From assembly GCA_018697195.1 (NCBI GenBank), contig CM031857.1, positions 51,233,471-51,297,470 of the forward strand: 64,000 nucleotides of DNA, read 5' to 3'. The stretch comes from Certhia americana (Eukaryota > Chordata > Aves > Passeriformes > Certhiidae). Positions 1 through 13,132 of the stretch are shown here, piece after piece. How positions within the stretch are numbered: position 1 is the stretch's first letter; the number at the start of each line of letters is the position of its first letter. The notes beneath the pieces are model-generated. The model worked only from the letters and a program-made list of their open reading frames with translations, was not told the DNA's origin and made no database searches. The translations under genes and the position numbers were made by a program.

Positions 1-3000
1 AATTGAAAAACAAACCTGAACAACCAAACCCCTACATCTTCCTAGTGGAAACTGAGTTTTGATTAACTGTGTTTTTCTTAAAACCAGACCGCTTCCATGA
101 AAAGTTTTAATTAAAAAACTGGAGTTCTACACATAGGAATCTCAGGTAAACTCATTGAAAACATATATTTCTATATAGAAATGCTTCTGTCCTAGAAGCT
201 ATAGTGTGATTTCCTGCTGTCACTACTTCCTCCTTCTGGTTCCATTCCCCAGTCAGACTCAGTCCTCAATGATTCACTAAAGATAAAAGTCCCAGGAGCA
301 GGAGGCAATAGTACATTACAGGAAAGTGTATTCTGGCCAGGGAATCTGCCATGTGGAGAATGGCAATAACAGAAAGCATTTGAACTGCTTTTACTATCAG
401 TCTGGGGTAAAAGCTGTCACAGTCTTTCTGTATAAAAAAGTCTGTTTTCAAATTTTTAAGTACTTTCATCACATGATTTTCCAATTAAACGTAAACAGTT
501 GTTATGAAGGGGAACAACAGTTGTCATCAATATCTGCTGAAACAAAATAGCTACATTTGAATGTTTTATCCATACGGGAGTGAATGAACCCCAAATACAT
601 AGCAGCTATGGTAAGTCAGCTCAAATTATACTTTTTAGAAGGCATAAGAGTGAGTTTTAGATAGCATATCATTGTCATCTAAGTTGAAGTCCAGGCATTT
701 CAAAGTAAAATGATGAAGCAGACATTTCTGTAGGTAGCTGAGAGGTGATTTTTCCATTTGAATTAGTTCTTCATATTGATGGCCTGATATTTAGAAGTCA
801 GGAGAAGTATAATACTTAACTTTCTAAACTGTGCAGCAGCTGCCATAAACCAAAATTACAGCCAAAGAGCCAATGCTGAGAGCTTTTTAATGACCCTATG
901 AAGCCAGTATGTTTGCCTATTTATAATAACACAGTGAAATATGCACCTAAAATGTGTCTGATTAAATTGGGTTGAAAACATGATAAAATTCCATTAGAGG
1001 AATGGATCTGTGAATATACTCTAACTGAGGAGTTTTGTCTAAGCTTGATTTTGGAAACCTTATAAAAAAACAGACCATAGCAAAATTATTGGTGGAAAAC
1101 TATTCCTGGAAAAAGATAGCCAAGATAAAGAGTCCCTCTTGGACTTAGAATGTGAAATAGGAATGTCCTGGTCTGGCTTTCCGTACTTTGGTAGTACATT
1201 CAGTATCACTTCAGCACTACAGTTATAAACCAAATATCTATTTTATTTGTTGACATCCACAAAAGAGGGTGATAATGATGAACAGCTCCTAACAAAGAAA
1301 GAACCTTATAATTTAAAATTGGTGGCACAGGATGATTAACTACATGTCTGCAAAGTATAAGCAGCAAGGAAGCAGAAAAAGGACAAATATGTCTATATCT
1401 GCTTTGCTTTTTTAAGTCTGCAAACTGTGTAATTTGCATGTTTTCAAGACCATTGCTAGAATAGCAGTAAAACAAACAATGTATTTTATTTCCAATACTG
1501 CTTAAACAGATGTCATTCAGAAACTTCCCTGTCAGAGACCACTCCAGGGGTTTCTGAAACTGCTGTTAAGAGACTATAATAAAATGAAAAGCTCTATTGA
1601 TAATTTCCCTCCAGTCTGACAGTACTACCCTGCTGCCTTGTAGTGGATTTACATTGTTACCTTTCTTGATTCCTTGTAAGACTGAGGGTTTGAGATTTTA
1701 AATATCTTTATGTACTTCTTAGTAGTAACAGTGACACTTGTAGTAGTATTGTGATTCCTTGAGTTCAAAACTAGATTCTCCGCTGATGTCTAAGAAATGG
1801 ATTATCTCTGTCTTGAAGACTCACTCAGGGATTTTATTCACAGTGGAACAAAACACACAATTATGTTTCATTTTGTCATAACAATGTCCACCTCAATATG
1901 ACTAGCACTCAAAACAATAGCAATAAAGATGTTCACTACTGATTTCAGCATACAATAGCAGTGTAGCCATGTAACCAGAATTCTTGCTATGCTTCTAGAG
2001 ATTTCACTGATGTCTGTGCCATCATGCCTGTATTAAAGTTGACTGGAGTACAGCTTCCTGAACTCAGATAGATAAATCAAATTAATATGGGGAATACAAG
2101 AATGAATAAGTATTAACTCATCATCATGATGAAAATGCTTATAGAAAAACTGTTAACTATATTTTCTGATTTTGGCAGACATATTGGCAGAGAGAATTTC
2201 AGGACGGGATCTAGGAAGGATAATAAAGCAGTGTGATTGCATGCAGCTGGATTTGTTTTTCAGACTGTCTTTTATTGGACTGTGACAATGTAGGAGCCCC
2301 GTATACAACAATATGTAACAAAACCCCCAAAACTACAGAAAAGCTTAAATAATTGAGTATGGAAAAATAATTTCTTTAACAGTGATGTTTCAAATTATAT
2401 CTAAAGCAAACTATGGGTTTTTTGCCTATTATTGACACAAGAAGTCGGTCCTCTTGGTGAGGCATTCACTCTTGCAAGAAGAAAAACATGAAAACATACA
2501 CAATGCTTTAAAATCTTATTCTGGGTATACAATAGAAGTAAATGTACATTTCATTGGCAGAAGACAAAATGTAATGCTTCATTATCCCTTGCCATTTCTG
2601 AGAAGTACAAATAAAAGTCTGATCTCATCAGCTATGTCTCTAAATCAAACATATTGCTATAGCCTCTTGATTTTTCTTTCTCTACATTCAGTTTCTTCTG
2701 AAGCAGATTTATGCTCTTTATTTCCACAATTTAATCAGGCTGTGTAGAAAGAAATTCTTTCTCAAAATGCTTACAAATTTAGACTGACCTTCAGCAATAA
2801 TCCATTGAAAGAATTAGTCTTTCCATACCATGATACTGTGTTATCCTACATTGTTCCTTATCTGTGTCTTCCCCTTGAAACTGTCAAGCAGCCTATTGGA
2901 GATTTATCACGTCTCCCATATGCAGTGAAAAATAAATTTGGAGTTGAATGAAATGAAGTTGAGCCTCTCTTTTATTTGTAGCAGGTGTTGGCTCACTAGC

Positions 3001-3173
3001 ACTTTCAAATTTAGTCTCTCCTGACTATGAGAACAAAATGTTTCAAATTGGCCTGGTTCTGACTTTAAAAGTACAGTTTACATATGAGGTGAGAGATAAA
3101 ACCAAAGGGGTTTTCAACTTTAAAATTAAAGAATGGCCTTAAAGTTTTCAGGAAAATATCTTTTAAGGCACTA
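1..3173. other. unannotated AT-rich intergenic or intronic DNA
   Basis: Nothing recognisable was found on either strand. Open frames are short; the longest is 97 codons on the plus strand at 2454-2747. None shows protein-like composition, a family motif or convincing splice context. No CR1 3' tail or LTR terminus is visible. Conserved non-coding elements could be present but cannot be recognised from one sequence. Confidence 0.6.
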
Positions 3174-3203
3174 CTCATATGTCAATGGCCCTCATATGTC
3201 AAT
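3174..3203. repeat. short tandem duplication beside the microsatellite
   Basis: The 13-mer CTCATATGTCAAT occurs at 3174-3186 and again at 3191-3203, a period of 17 bases. The second copy runs straight into the TTCC tract. This fits slippage or repair-associated duplication at the edge of an unstable repeat. Confidence 0.8.
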
Positions 3204-3430
3204 CCTTCCTTCCTTCCTTCCTTCCTTCCTTCCTTCCTTCCTTCCTTCCGCGCCTTCCTTCCGCGCCTTCCGCGCCTTCCGCGCCTTCCGCGCCTTCCTT
3301 CTGCACCTTCCTTCCGCGCCTTCCTTCCTTCTGCGCCTTCTTTCCACGCCTTCCTTCCGCGCCTTCCTTCCTTCCGCGCCTTCCACGCCTTCCTTCCGCG
3401 CTTTCCTTCCGCGCCTTCCTTCCGCGCCTT
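3203..3430. repeat. compound TTCC / TTCCGCGCC tandem repeat
   Basis: A pure (TTCC)n tract of about 46 bases (3203-3248) passes into a region where TTCC units alternate with CGCGCC. In one stretch (about 3256-3294) this gives a regular 9-base unit CTTCCGCGC. Each CGCG adds two CpG sites, so the block is very CpG-dense within otherwise CpG-poor DNA. The pure part is an uninterrupted polypyrimidine strand. The repeat stays open in several frames and yields long, low-complexity Pro/Ser/Phe or Arg/Lys/Glu peptides that are not genes. Confidence 0.95.
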
Positions 3431-3434
3431 CCAC

Positions 3435-6420
3435 CTATCCACCCGTCTCTTCCTCTCTCAGCTTTAAACTGTCACCTCAAACCTGATCAATACAGCTTTT
3501 GTTCAATCACTGTTTTATCACCAGAAATCTTAGAACAGAAAACAGTGAAAGAAATTCCTGAGGGTATATACATCACAAAGCAAGCAGGGCCAGAGTGTGG
3601 GTTTGCACTTTGTCTATAGGTCATCTTACCAGGGCAGGAGTCAGCCAGCTCTATGCTTTGATGGCATCCCATACCAGTTGGCACTGTCTCAGTCTCAACT
3701 AATTCTTCCTGGCAACCCTAGACAACAAGGATTTAATCAGGGTAGTCTCCTGCTGAGGGTTCACATAGGACCTAGACAATCAGTAAAGCCTTAGCAAAAC
3801 AGCTTGGAGGGAAATGTTGTAAGGACATGTAAAAATGTCCTGTCATGTAAAAGCAGGACAGCTGCTCCGCATGGTTGCACTTGAACATCAACAAAGATTA
3901 AGTTAATTCACACAGACTGTCATCATTTTTTCACAACATACGGGCTCATCTTTTTCAGCATCAATCCAGTTAAAAAAGGTAACCAACTATTTAAAGTTTC
4001 TTGGTTGCCTACCTATCTGTTAGGAGGTGGGGAAGGAAGGAGAAGGAAGATTCAGTGCTGCACTTACCCAGCACATGTGTATTGGTATCCACCTGTTTCA
4101 AGGAGAAACCTTTGGGAGAAATTCTTCTCAGAGGAGGGGGCTGAGAGTGTAGTAGTAAGGTAGTATCTCATTTCATTCTCTGGATGGTAAACTTCCTAAG
4201 AAAGTTGAAGAAAATCTTTTGAAAGAAGCACTTGGAGGATGAAGTGGGTGAGGTACGTGGTACTACTACCACTAATAGTTAATAGGAGTGGGTTGAATTT
4301 GGGCCTTCCCCTCTCTGCCTCTGCACATCCCCACTTGTTATTTTTGCCACCATCTGGTAAAGAAGGGCAGCCACTCTCCTATGAATGAGGAGAAATGTTT
4401 TACTTAGATCTCAGAAGGGCAAAAGCTCAACAGCTGGTGTGTAGGCTGGAATGGTGCTTGTAAGAGACAAGCTGTGATGTGGGCAAAGCACTTCTAGTCT
4501 TTTCTTAATTCTTTAGATTTTTTTTTTTCAGAGCTTTAAAAAAATTTATAGCTTTGTTTAGATCTATTATCCAAACAGTGTGCTGTGTTGTCACAGTGCA
4601 ATGTACTATTACTATAATGCTGTTCCATACCATGAACTACGATATACATCATGATAGCTCTGAGTTCAGTGTATTCAGTAGTCTTAAATCTGAATTTCAC
4701 TGATTCACACGCTTTCTTATCAGTGGGAAGTGGGTGTCATCTAGATCCAATGCTGAATATGTCTCGAAAGTTGGTTTTGTGTTCGAATATTAATTTCTGC
4801 CACAAGGAAATTGAGTATCTCCCACGAGTCTCATAGATTACTCTTGTACTCACTGAAGGATGGATATGGAAACATATCCTGAATTGTGGTCTGTGACTAC
4901 AGTGACGAACGGGTTGGCTCCGCCTTGCAGACTGAGATGAGAGATGTTATCAGAGCACGCACATCGAAACTAGGAAAGGCTCTCTTTCCTAAAAGACTTC
5001 TATTACTTAGCCATGATTTAAAAACCCCTGGTATTTGCAATCTCTTGAATAGCTTGAACATAGCTTCTAGCTGGATTTATCTGTATTTCCATTTGCACTT
5101 GATTTACATTTAGGAGAGCTATAATACTGTCATTTTAAATGTGAATACAAGGCATCAAAATCATGAGTAAAAATATAATATAGGTTAAAAAATGTCAAAA
5201 CCAAATATATGGATGGAAAAACGCATTGTTTTCATGTTAAAGAGCAATACAGACAAATACAAAATTAGATAATAATGCCCTGCAAAATGTAAACTAATGC
5301 TTTCAGCCAGGCTGAAAGGTTCAATCTTGGAAGAGTCCCTTATATAAAATAGATTACCATTAGGAAGATCAGCAAAATGGAGCCTTTAATCAAATTAGAC
5401 AACACTGGACATAATAATGTTTAAAAAACCTTCTGAACACATGTGCTTTCTTCTCCTTTATAAACATTTGAAGGAAGTCAGTATTTTAACACAATAATTA
5501 CAGCATGTAACTATATTGTTTCCAAATATAATTATTAACCCTTAAAACTAATTTCCATGCATCCATAATATCATACATCTGATTTCAGAGGTTAACCTAA
5601 TTTTGTACCACATTTAAATTTAAGTTTAGTTAAAACATTATGACTTCTTACATTTTACAATACAGTAACTTTAGAAATATGTTTTCTCTCAAAATGAGTC
5701 TTTTCAATAACTTTTTAGTGCTGATTTTAATGGCAAACTCCTATGTTCTGAAATAAAAATTACCCATGCTTCTAAAAGGAATATAAATATTTCCTTTTCG
5801 CTGTGCAAATAAATCAATTTCTCTAAGTTTAATAGTTTTCCAAACATGCAAATATTTCAAATTATTCGTGGTTAGATCAGATTTATTTTCTCAGTTCCTG
5901 GCAGAACAGATGAAGAAGCAGAACAGTTATTTATCATTGTGAATAAATTTAACATCAGAAGATTATTTATCAGATTTTTTGGTCTTCAATTATACATGAA
6001 GGATTAAAAAAGACTGATTCAGAATACAGTTTATTCTTAAACAGTGTAAAATCAAAGATTGTAGTTTAGACATATGCAGATTGTCTTCATGTCTGAAGAT
6101 GAGTAATATGGGAATTATTTTCTGGAAAATGAAAATTTATATAGAATTCAGTAATTAATTAACATTGTTTAATGCATTGTAGCACTGAATATTTAAAATT
6201 GGAGGTAAAAAATGGTAAATAGTACTGTATCAGCCAATGTATTGATTATTTATTGAGTTGCATAGATGTAGTTTTGAGGCATGTATCAGTAACCTTTAGT
6301 ATTTGTATCCACCAAACTTTTTGCAGAAGACATTTTTTTTTTATTAGACTAACTGATGCAGTCAGAAAAACAAACAACATTTTTTTGGCACAAATTCCCA
6401 TCTTAGAGTTTGAAATAAAA
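3435..6420. other. unannotated AT-rich DNA
   Basis: No gene or recognisable transposon was found. From about 5100 to 6250 the sequence is especially AT-rich, with many TAATTA/TTAATT-type motifs (for example around 6150). That is compatible with a conserved non-coding regulatory block but does not show one. Open frames are all 75 codons or shorter. Confidence 0.55.
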
Positions 6421-6540
6421 ACCCCAAAATCATAACAAAACTAAACAAACAAATGACAACAACAAAAACATAAAATCCAGGAAACCAAGCCAAAAAGAAA
6501 AAAAAGAACCAACCGAAAAAACCCATCACAAACTCATTAA
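6421..6540. repeat. A-rich, G-poor low-complexity stretch
   Basis: About 120 bases made largely of A and C, with many AAC and AAAC steps and very few G or T, so the two strands are strongly unequal in composition. There is no clean tandem period. It is probably simple low-complexity DNA. Confidence 0.6.
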
Positions 6541-9500
6541 ATCAATGAAATATTATCTCTTCTTCAGAACAGATATACTGCAATCAGAAAGCTTTCTACA
6601 GTGTGCAAAGTCTTTGAAGTTAGGAATGGTGTTCTGTGAGCTTTATTCACAGGGAAATGTTCATGTAATGAAAACATGTAATGTTACATGATTCCCTACT
6701 GTATTTATTCAAAAGCAAAAGCATTTCTATCAATATAATATTGCTCTGCTTCACCTCACAGTGTCCCTTTTCTGTATAGTATTAGTCCTGAAAAAGAAAA
6801 GGGGAAAACCAAAGGTTATTCACTTTCACCATAAAAAAACACTCTTTCCTGATGGCTCTACAGCAGCTCAAATGCATTTAGTATTTGATTTTCATCTCCT
6901 TCAAAAAAATTCATCTAGATGACAGTATAGATTTATAGCAAAGATAATCCATTATATTTAGGAAAAAAATCCTTTTCAGACAAAAAAGAACTAATTTCTC
7001 ACATTATAGTGAATTTATTTGGCTCCTGGAGAGATCTAGTAAAGATGAGGCAATGAAAGGAAGATGAGCACCTCCTATAAAACATACCAAGTTAGAGCCA
7101 TAATAGGCCTTGAAAAAGTCATGTATGGTAATGGCCATTCACATTAACCAAACTGTGAGTTTATGAGCAAAACAATTTGGGAACAGTGGTAGACTTAGAA
7201 AAGCAAGGGTGGATCATATGGGGGAGATGATGGCACAGAAACACCAGGCTGCCTTGGACTGAAATTTTGATGTTTCCACTCTGTGGAATTCAGCAGAAAT
7301 TACTTCTTGGAGACTATACAATAGGCAGAGATCCTGTAGGCTCTCCGTTTTGTGTGCCTTTGTACCTTGGAGAAGACAGAAGAGATAAAGAAGGCATCAT
7401 GGAGTTCTGAGAAATGAAAAAGCAAAACCCCTCTTTTTCAGGAGGATTTTACAGAGACAGCTATTGTGTACAGAGGACACAATATGCTGTAAGCTACTGA
7501 CAAGACTGTGAGCCTGATTTTTGTCATGGAGCACTTGTATTTCAAAGAATAAGATGAGAGCACAGCAAGCACACAAATATCCAGAGTACTTCAGTGAAGA
7601 AACGTTTTGCTAAGATTTATTACAAGCAGTTATGTAGGGGTGAAAGATTACTAGGAAAAGCACTAGATTCATTTTAAGGGTGTTTAGGAGGTTAATACAA
7701 ATTGAGAATTTCAAAACACCTTTTTCTTCATTTCAGATCATTCTGTTGAAGACAAAGCATCTTTTGATGGGTGAAAAACTTTGGTTTGTTCCACCAGGCA
7801 TAGCAGCAAACATGACTGTTTAATCTGCTGAAAGAGTTGCTGGAAATTTCTATTTATTGTCTGTCCTTCCCTTTTGATCTTCTTTTCTCTGTCTTCTTTC
7901 TATCCTTGTTACCAAAAGATTTTCCTTCTCATGCAGTGATTTGAAGAAGGCAACATTCGCCTTGAATCACTGGATAGTAGGAGCTCAGCACTACGAAAGA
8001 TTCAGACTAGCAGAGTGTTTTTTAAAAAAAATAATTTGAAGTGAGAAAGTTTAAAAGGGAGGAGGGCAGATGGGAATGCTATCAGCCCAAAGTGGCAACT
8101 TTTTTTTTTTTCCATCAGAATTTTGTTTCATAAGGCATGATGGTTTCATTGGTCTTGTTCTAGTGTAAAAGAGGTAAAAAATAAAGCCAACTGATAATTT
8201 CCCATGAGCCAGAAATACAGTTCTCTCCCATTTCTTCCTTAAGTTTAGGTTATACTGGTCCAAAAACCAGCAAATCATCACCTTGAAAGAAGTAGCATTT
8301 TTCATTCAAGAGTTCTTTTTATTTTTCAAGACACATAGAAACATGGTAGTTATTTTGTTTCTGACATTCTCATTAATTCTTGTTTCCATATTTGTATTGT
8401 GTTGTATTTCTGAGGGTTTTTTAAAGTTAATTGAATTTCTAGAACCATCTGAGCAAACCCAAAAAGATTGTATTGCAGCCTAAAGAGATTTTTGACACCA
8501 CAGGAATATAATTTTTAAAAAAATATTATATTTGAAGTTCTATTATAAATGCTTCCATGATTCCTAAACATTCTTAAACTTGTTGTTTTTCAAAGTTTGC
8601 TCTCTTCAATTTAAAACTGATATCTTAGAAGTTACAACCCAGGCTGTTTCTAGTGACTACAGAAGAGGGCTGCACAACATATGTATTTTATTTTCAGAAA
8701 TTAAAAATCCTCTCCCTTTCTATCTCTATTTATGTTGTCTGGTAGTGGAAAAATACTAATGACAGTATATTTTTCATTGTAATCTGGATGAATGCTCCCT
8801 ACCAAAAACAACATAAAATTTGGGAAGAGGGTTTGAAGATTTTCTATCAATAAAATTCAATTTTGAATGAATCCATAAATATGCTTTACTTTTATTTTTT
8901 TTTTTAGCAAAAATAAATTTATAATTTTTACAGTCACAGAGTTTCAAATTTATAATTCAAAATGAGATATTATTTTAGAAAATTACTTATAGCTAGAAAA
9001 TGAAATTGAAAAGATCCTAAACCAATTTGGATGTAAGTTTGGAGTTTGATATTTTTTCACTGGAAAATGCACTGTTTTGGTGAGGGATGTTGAAATTACA
9101 GCCAGTTGGTATGTGTCTCTGTGTTCCACTCTGCTGATGGACAGAATACATAAGGTTTGCCTCCTTGGGGAGCATCTACAGCTGTTCCAATATGAAGAAA
9201 AGTCTTGAAAACCTGCCTCTAAATTTGATTATCACTCTGTGCATATTACCCTGTCCAGAGGGTCACTCTTTATTGGCTCACCAATGTTGAAGCAGAGTAC
9301 AGCTGTCACCCAGTGCAACAGGAGCAGCAGATTTCAAACTTAAAAGTCCTCTTAGGCTCAGTTTTGAACAGTCAGAATTTATAAACTTTCTATTTTAATT
9401 ACAAATCAATATTTCTTAAAGGACATACAATATCAAGACTCATAAAATTACACTTTCTGTTTAGCACTACTTTAAAAAGAATTGAAGTCCAGAGGGAGTA

Positions 9501-9739
9501 ACAATCTAGGGATGCAAACATCAGAATAATGTATTTTCTGTATTATTTATCTTCATTTTTCCTGATATTCCAGTCCGTGTGACCTGTTGTTGTGAAAGCC
9601 AGAAATAAGATCAGTGTACCAATGCATGCAAAAAGTAACTAGGAAAAAAACCTTCCAGATCTTGAACCTGGGTTTTATGGAAGAGGTCACCATCATCCAC
9701 ATTACCTGATAGACTTTTCTAGTCCTAGTGTTCAAACTT
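6541..9739. other. unannotated AT-rich DNA
   Basis: No gene, LTR or CR1 signature was seen. There are short homopolymer runs, for example the T run at about 8101-8111 and another near 8896. Open frames are 84 codons or shorter and resemble no family that I recognise. Confidence 0.55.
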
Positions 9740-9819
9740 GTAACACCTATTGTCCCCTTGGAAACTTCTTTTGTACTCTCAGGTACAAAAATGTTCCTTT
9801 TTTTGACAATAGGTGTTAC
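9740..9819. repeat. 80-bp near-perfect palindrome (MITE-like hairpin)
   Basis: The 15-base left arm GTAACACCTATTGTC (9740-9754) is the exact reverse complement of the right arm at 9805-9819. An inner pair, TTTTGTAC (9769-9776) and GTACAAAA (9783-9790), shares the same centre (9779.5) around a 6-base loop TCTCAG. The intervening arm is imperfect but contains GGAA(A)C opposite GTTCC. The whole 80 bp can therefore fold on itself. If the terminal TA is a target-site duplication, the element would have termini ACACCTATTGTC, as for a small Tc1/mariner-type MITE (human MADE1 is a similar 80-bp palindrome). A precursor-microRNA-like hairpin is the main alternative. Confidence 0.75.
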
Positions 9820-11831
9820 TTTTTTCTGAGAATTGATTTATTTTGTACGAGAACAATATGTAATAATAAAGAAGCCTAGGTTACTTTGATAATTTGAGCC
9901 TGTTCTGAGACATGAATGTATAAACTTTTTAGAAAAGTCTAAAGATTTTTTAGAAAATCTCTAGAGTTCTAAAAAGTCTAGAGATTCCACTTTTATGAGT
10001 TCATTTCTTAAACTTGCATTTTCACAAGGAATTGAGTTAACCATTTAGGCAGTGTCAGGTGGGCTAGTTAAAAATTATATCTAATAAATCTCTGGTGGAT
10101 ATAACATTTCCAGACCAAGTAACAAATCTCAAGAGCTGACGGAAAAATGGTCATTGAGACAAAGAAGGATGTAAGTCAGTGGAAAGGAGACCATTGCCAA
10201 GCTTAGCCTTTGTCAGCTTAAAAAAAAGTAAGATCCAAGTCTTGATTGCATTACTTTGCAATGGGTGATTGTACCGAGGCAAATGGCATTTCAGAGTACT
10301 GTTAAAATAATCTGTGAATAAAATTCTGCTGTGAGTACTGTAGTTGTTAAAATAATCTGGGAACAAAAACCTGATCTGTAACAATATAAGATTGGGAAGA
10401 GATGTAGTGAGAGTATGGAATCTAAATATGCCAGTATGGAAATGTGATTGTGCTAAAACCACTGCAGGTCTGGCTTTTGAAGACTGATGGATGCTGACAG
10501 TGGGGCAGCTATGAAACTTTGCTTCTCAGGTCCCCTTGCTGCCTTAACTATTGACTCTTGTGAAACATCTCTTAAATGCCACAGTTTGGAGGTGTAGTTT
10601 CAAAATTCATGCTGTTTCGCTTTAAAAATGTACTGTAAAATTCCATGTCCGAGGAACAGTTTCAGTAACAATTCCTCTGGCTTCACTGGGGTGGCAGAAA
10701 GGTCAGGTTACAAACACAGAATGTCCTTACTGCTGTGTCCGAACTATTCACATGTATCTTATGAGTTAGAGACTCGTCATTTTGCACTGCTATTTTTGTG
10801 CACAGAACATAATATGGCTGACTCTCTTCTAATCTTCTGGAAGTGCATTTAGGGCTTTAGATCATGTACAGTATACAGTAGCATGAAAAATTGTCATCAT
10901 TAGGAGATTTGGCACACAGAGAGGCTGCTTTGAAGTCTGGTTCTGCAACAAATCCTGCATAAACTTTGCTGTTCAGATGTTGAATACTTATTAGTGATCC
11001 TTTTGCTGTAATAGTGATCCATATTATTCAGTTTGGATAATGTGTTACCCTAAGGAAGATATTTCAACCACAAATACTGTTAGCTCCGTGTCACAGACTT
11101 CTCAGACATAGCAGAAAAAAAACCCCAAAACCGAAACAAAAAATCCCTGCAATGTTTCAAGGGAAACTGATGTAATTTTCAAAAAATGCAAGAATTTTAA
11201 AAACTGCTAGGCCTTAATTGCCTTGGCTATTCAAATCTTATTCCAAATATCTACTTACAAGTTTTTGTTGGCCACTGAAACTGATATCCCAAGAAACTGA
11301 TTGCCCTGCAGAAATCAGCTCCTAGCTGACATATCAGTGTTGTGAACTTGTTCAATATTTATGACTTAAAATGTTAGAGACAATAGGAAACAAACAAACA
11401 AACAAAAAAGAATAAATCTGTTTTGACAGAAAATTCTAGTCTTTGAGACTGAAATGTTTACTTTCTAGCATGTTAGGTTGGAAGTATTTTTATCTGTATC
11501 CTTAATAGATTGACCTACAAAAAACTTTGTGTTTTCAGTGTTTCTAGACTGTGTTAAGCAATTTGGCACATTTGCTTTGGAAATGAAAATTAATTGCTTT
11601 AAAAGTGTGGAACCAGTGTGTTCCTAAACCTATAATAGTCTGACAGAATGACAGAGTTTTGACACTGGGATAGTGACAGGTTATTTCAGGACTGACAACT
11701 TTTAAATAGTGAGGCATGAAGATAATATATTTGAGTGAGGGGCTAAGTCCCAGCCCCACCTAACATCAGAGCCTCCAAGGGCAAGGGATACTGAAACTGC
11801 TTCAAACTTGGTTTCCCAGAGAAAATAACAC
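9820..11831. other. unannotated AT-rich DNA
   Basis: No gene was seen. There are locally repeated TCTAGAG and AAAAGTCTA words at about 9930-9990 and a CAAA-rich patch near 11390-11410. Open frames are 103 codons or shorter, and the longest (minus, 10151-10462) looks random in composition. Confidence 0.55.
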
Positions 11832-11847
11832 TTTTTTTTTTTTTTTT
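11832..11847. repeat. poly-T run
   Basis: An uninterrupted run of 16 T on the plus strand. No retrotransposed body can be recognised next to it, so it is called only as a homopolymer. Confidence 0.9.
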
Positions 11848-13112
11848 CATCATTGTTATTCTTTCAGTGATGCTGTTCTCAGCTGTTAAAGTCTATGGTG
11901 GATGTGGGCCCTGCAAGATTCTGTGTCTTAGGAGTGGATGCAAAGGCACAGACACTATGCAGTGCTTCTGTTATCCTATTTCTTACCTGGTGAAATAAGA
12001 CAACACCAAACCCCACCCCTCAAACCATCTTCCATTATAGCAATATTCAATCTCTTTCCCCAGTGCTACTTGTCAGAATAGAAATGTCTGTGACAAGACA
12101 AAACAGCTACTTTTTGACATAGCATGCTGTATTCTGAAGATATGGTTATAAAGAGATCCTCTTGGGCAAAAAAGGGGCTGGCACACTCTTCTGGTAACAC
12201 AACTCACAGAATGTTAAAGGTGACTGTTCTGGATGCAAAGTCTCTGCCTCTGGTTGAGCTGAGTATTTTTGGAACATTTGAAGGCATTGCTTTGACTAAT
12301 ACACTTAAGAAGTAATATCACTGACAAGCAACATGGACTGACATGAACTCTGCTATGGGATGTTCACCATCAGTCTCCTGCACTGAAAACAGTACTCCCA
12401 GATCCCAAGGAGTTTTATATCTTTGTAATGCTTTTACAATGTGATAGCTTAGACTGAAGATAAAACAAATGAAGCCAGTAGGTTTTGATTATGCTGTGCG
12501 AGAATGAAATACCAAAAAACAAACCCTAAATTATGAAAGCCCTCCCGACGACAATAAAAAATTTCTCAGTGGATTGGGTTTGGGATACAGAAAAATAAAG
12601 ACCTTTTTTTTTTGCATATGACCCATCCTAATGGCCCAGATTTGTTTTGCAGTCCGGCTAACACATGGATTCTCATGTCTCCAGCTTCCTTGTTAGGAAG
12701 CCTGTGGATGAATTGTTCTGATTTGAAGCCACTTTCATGGGGAAGGAAACACCCACGCTAGCAAATATTTGGGGTGTTTTGAGGTAATGTTTTAAAGTGC
12801 TGAGCAATTACATTTGCACCACATGAAGTAAGGCACTGAGTAACCTTTTCTTGCTAGGTTACTACATACCTAACAGATTTCAGCCACCTACACCTTTACC
12901 AGTGCACCAGATGAGCATTTTATATATGCCTGAAAAACATGTTGCTATCCAACTCTTCTCCTTACCACTGTCTTTTCTTTCTTAACTACCACTTTTTAGG
13001 AAGTTGGGGAAAAAACCTCAATGCCTAGAATAGATGACTTAAGTTTTCCATTGAGGTTCAATTAGGAAACATGGCTCATTTTACAACAAATGAAAAGAGT
13101 AAAGCTGAGGTT
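11848..13112. other. unannotated DNA
   Basis: No gene, LTR, CR1 tail or notable repeat was recognised. Open frames are short (63 codons at 12124-12315). Confidence 0.55.
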
Positions 13113-13132
13113 AAAAAAAAAAAAAAAAAAAA
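13113..13132. repeat. poly-A run (20 A)
   Basis: Twenty consecutive A on the plus strand. The upstream sequence does not look like a processed transcript, and no target-site duplication was noticed, so this is left as a homopolymer. Confidence 0.9.

Noticed and set aside
3133..3619. Long overlapping frames of Pro/Ser/Phe and Arg/Lys/Glu repeats on both strands
   Set aside because: They are translations of the TTCC/TTCCGCGCC repeat in different frames, not a repeat protein gene.
13113..13132. Poly-A tract as the tail of a processed pseudogene
   Set aside because: Upstream sequence shows no transcript-like frame and no flanking target-site duplication was found.
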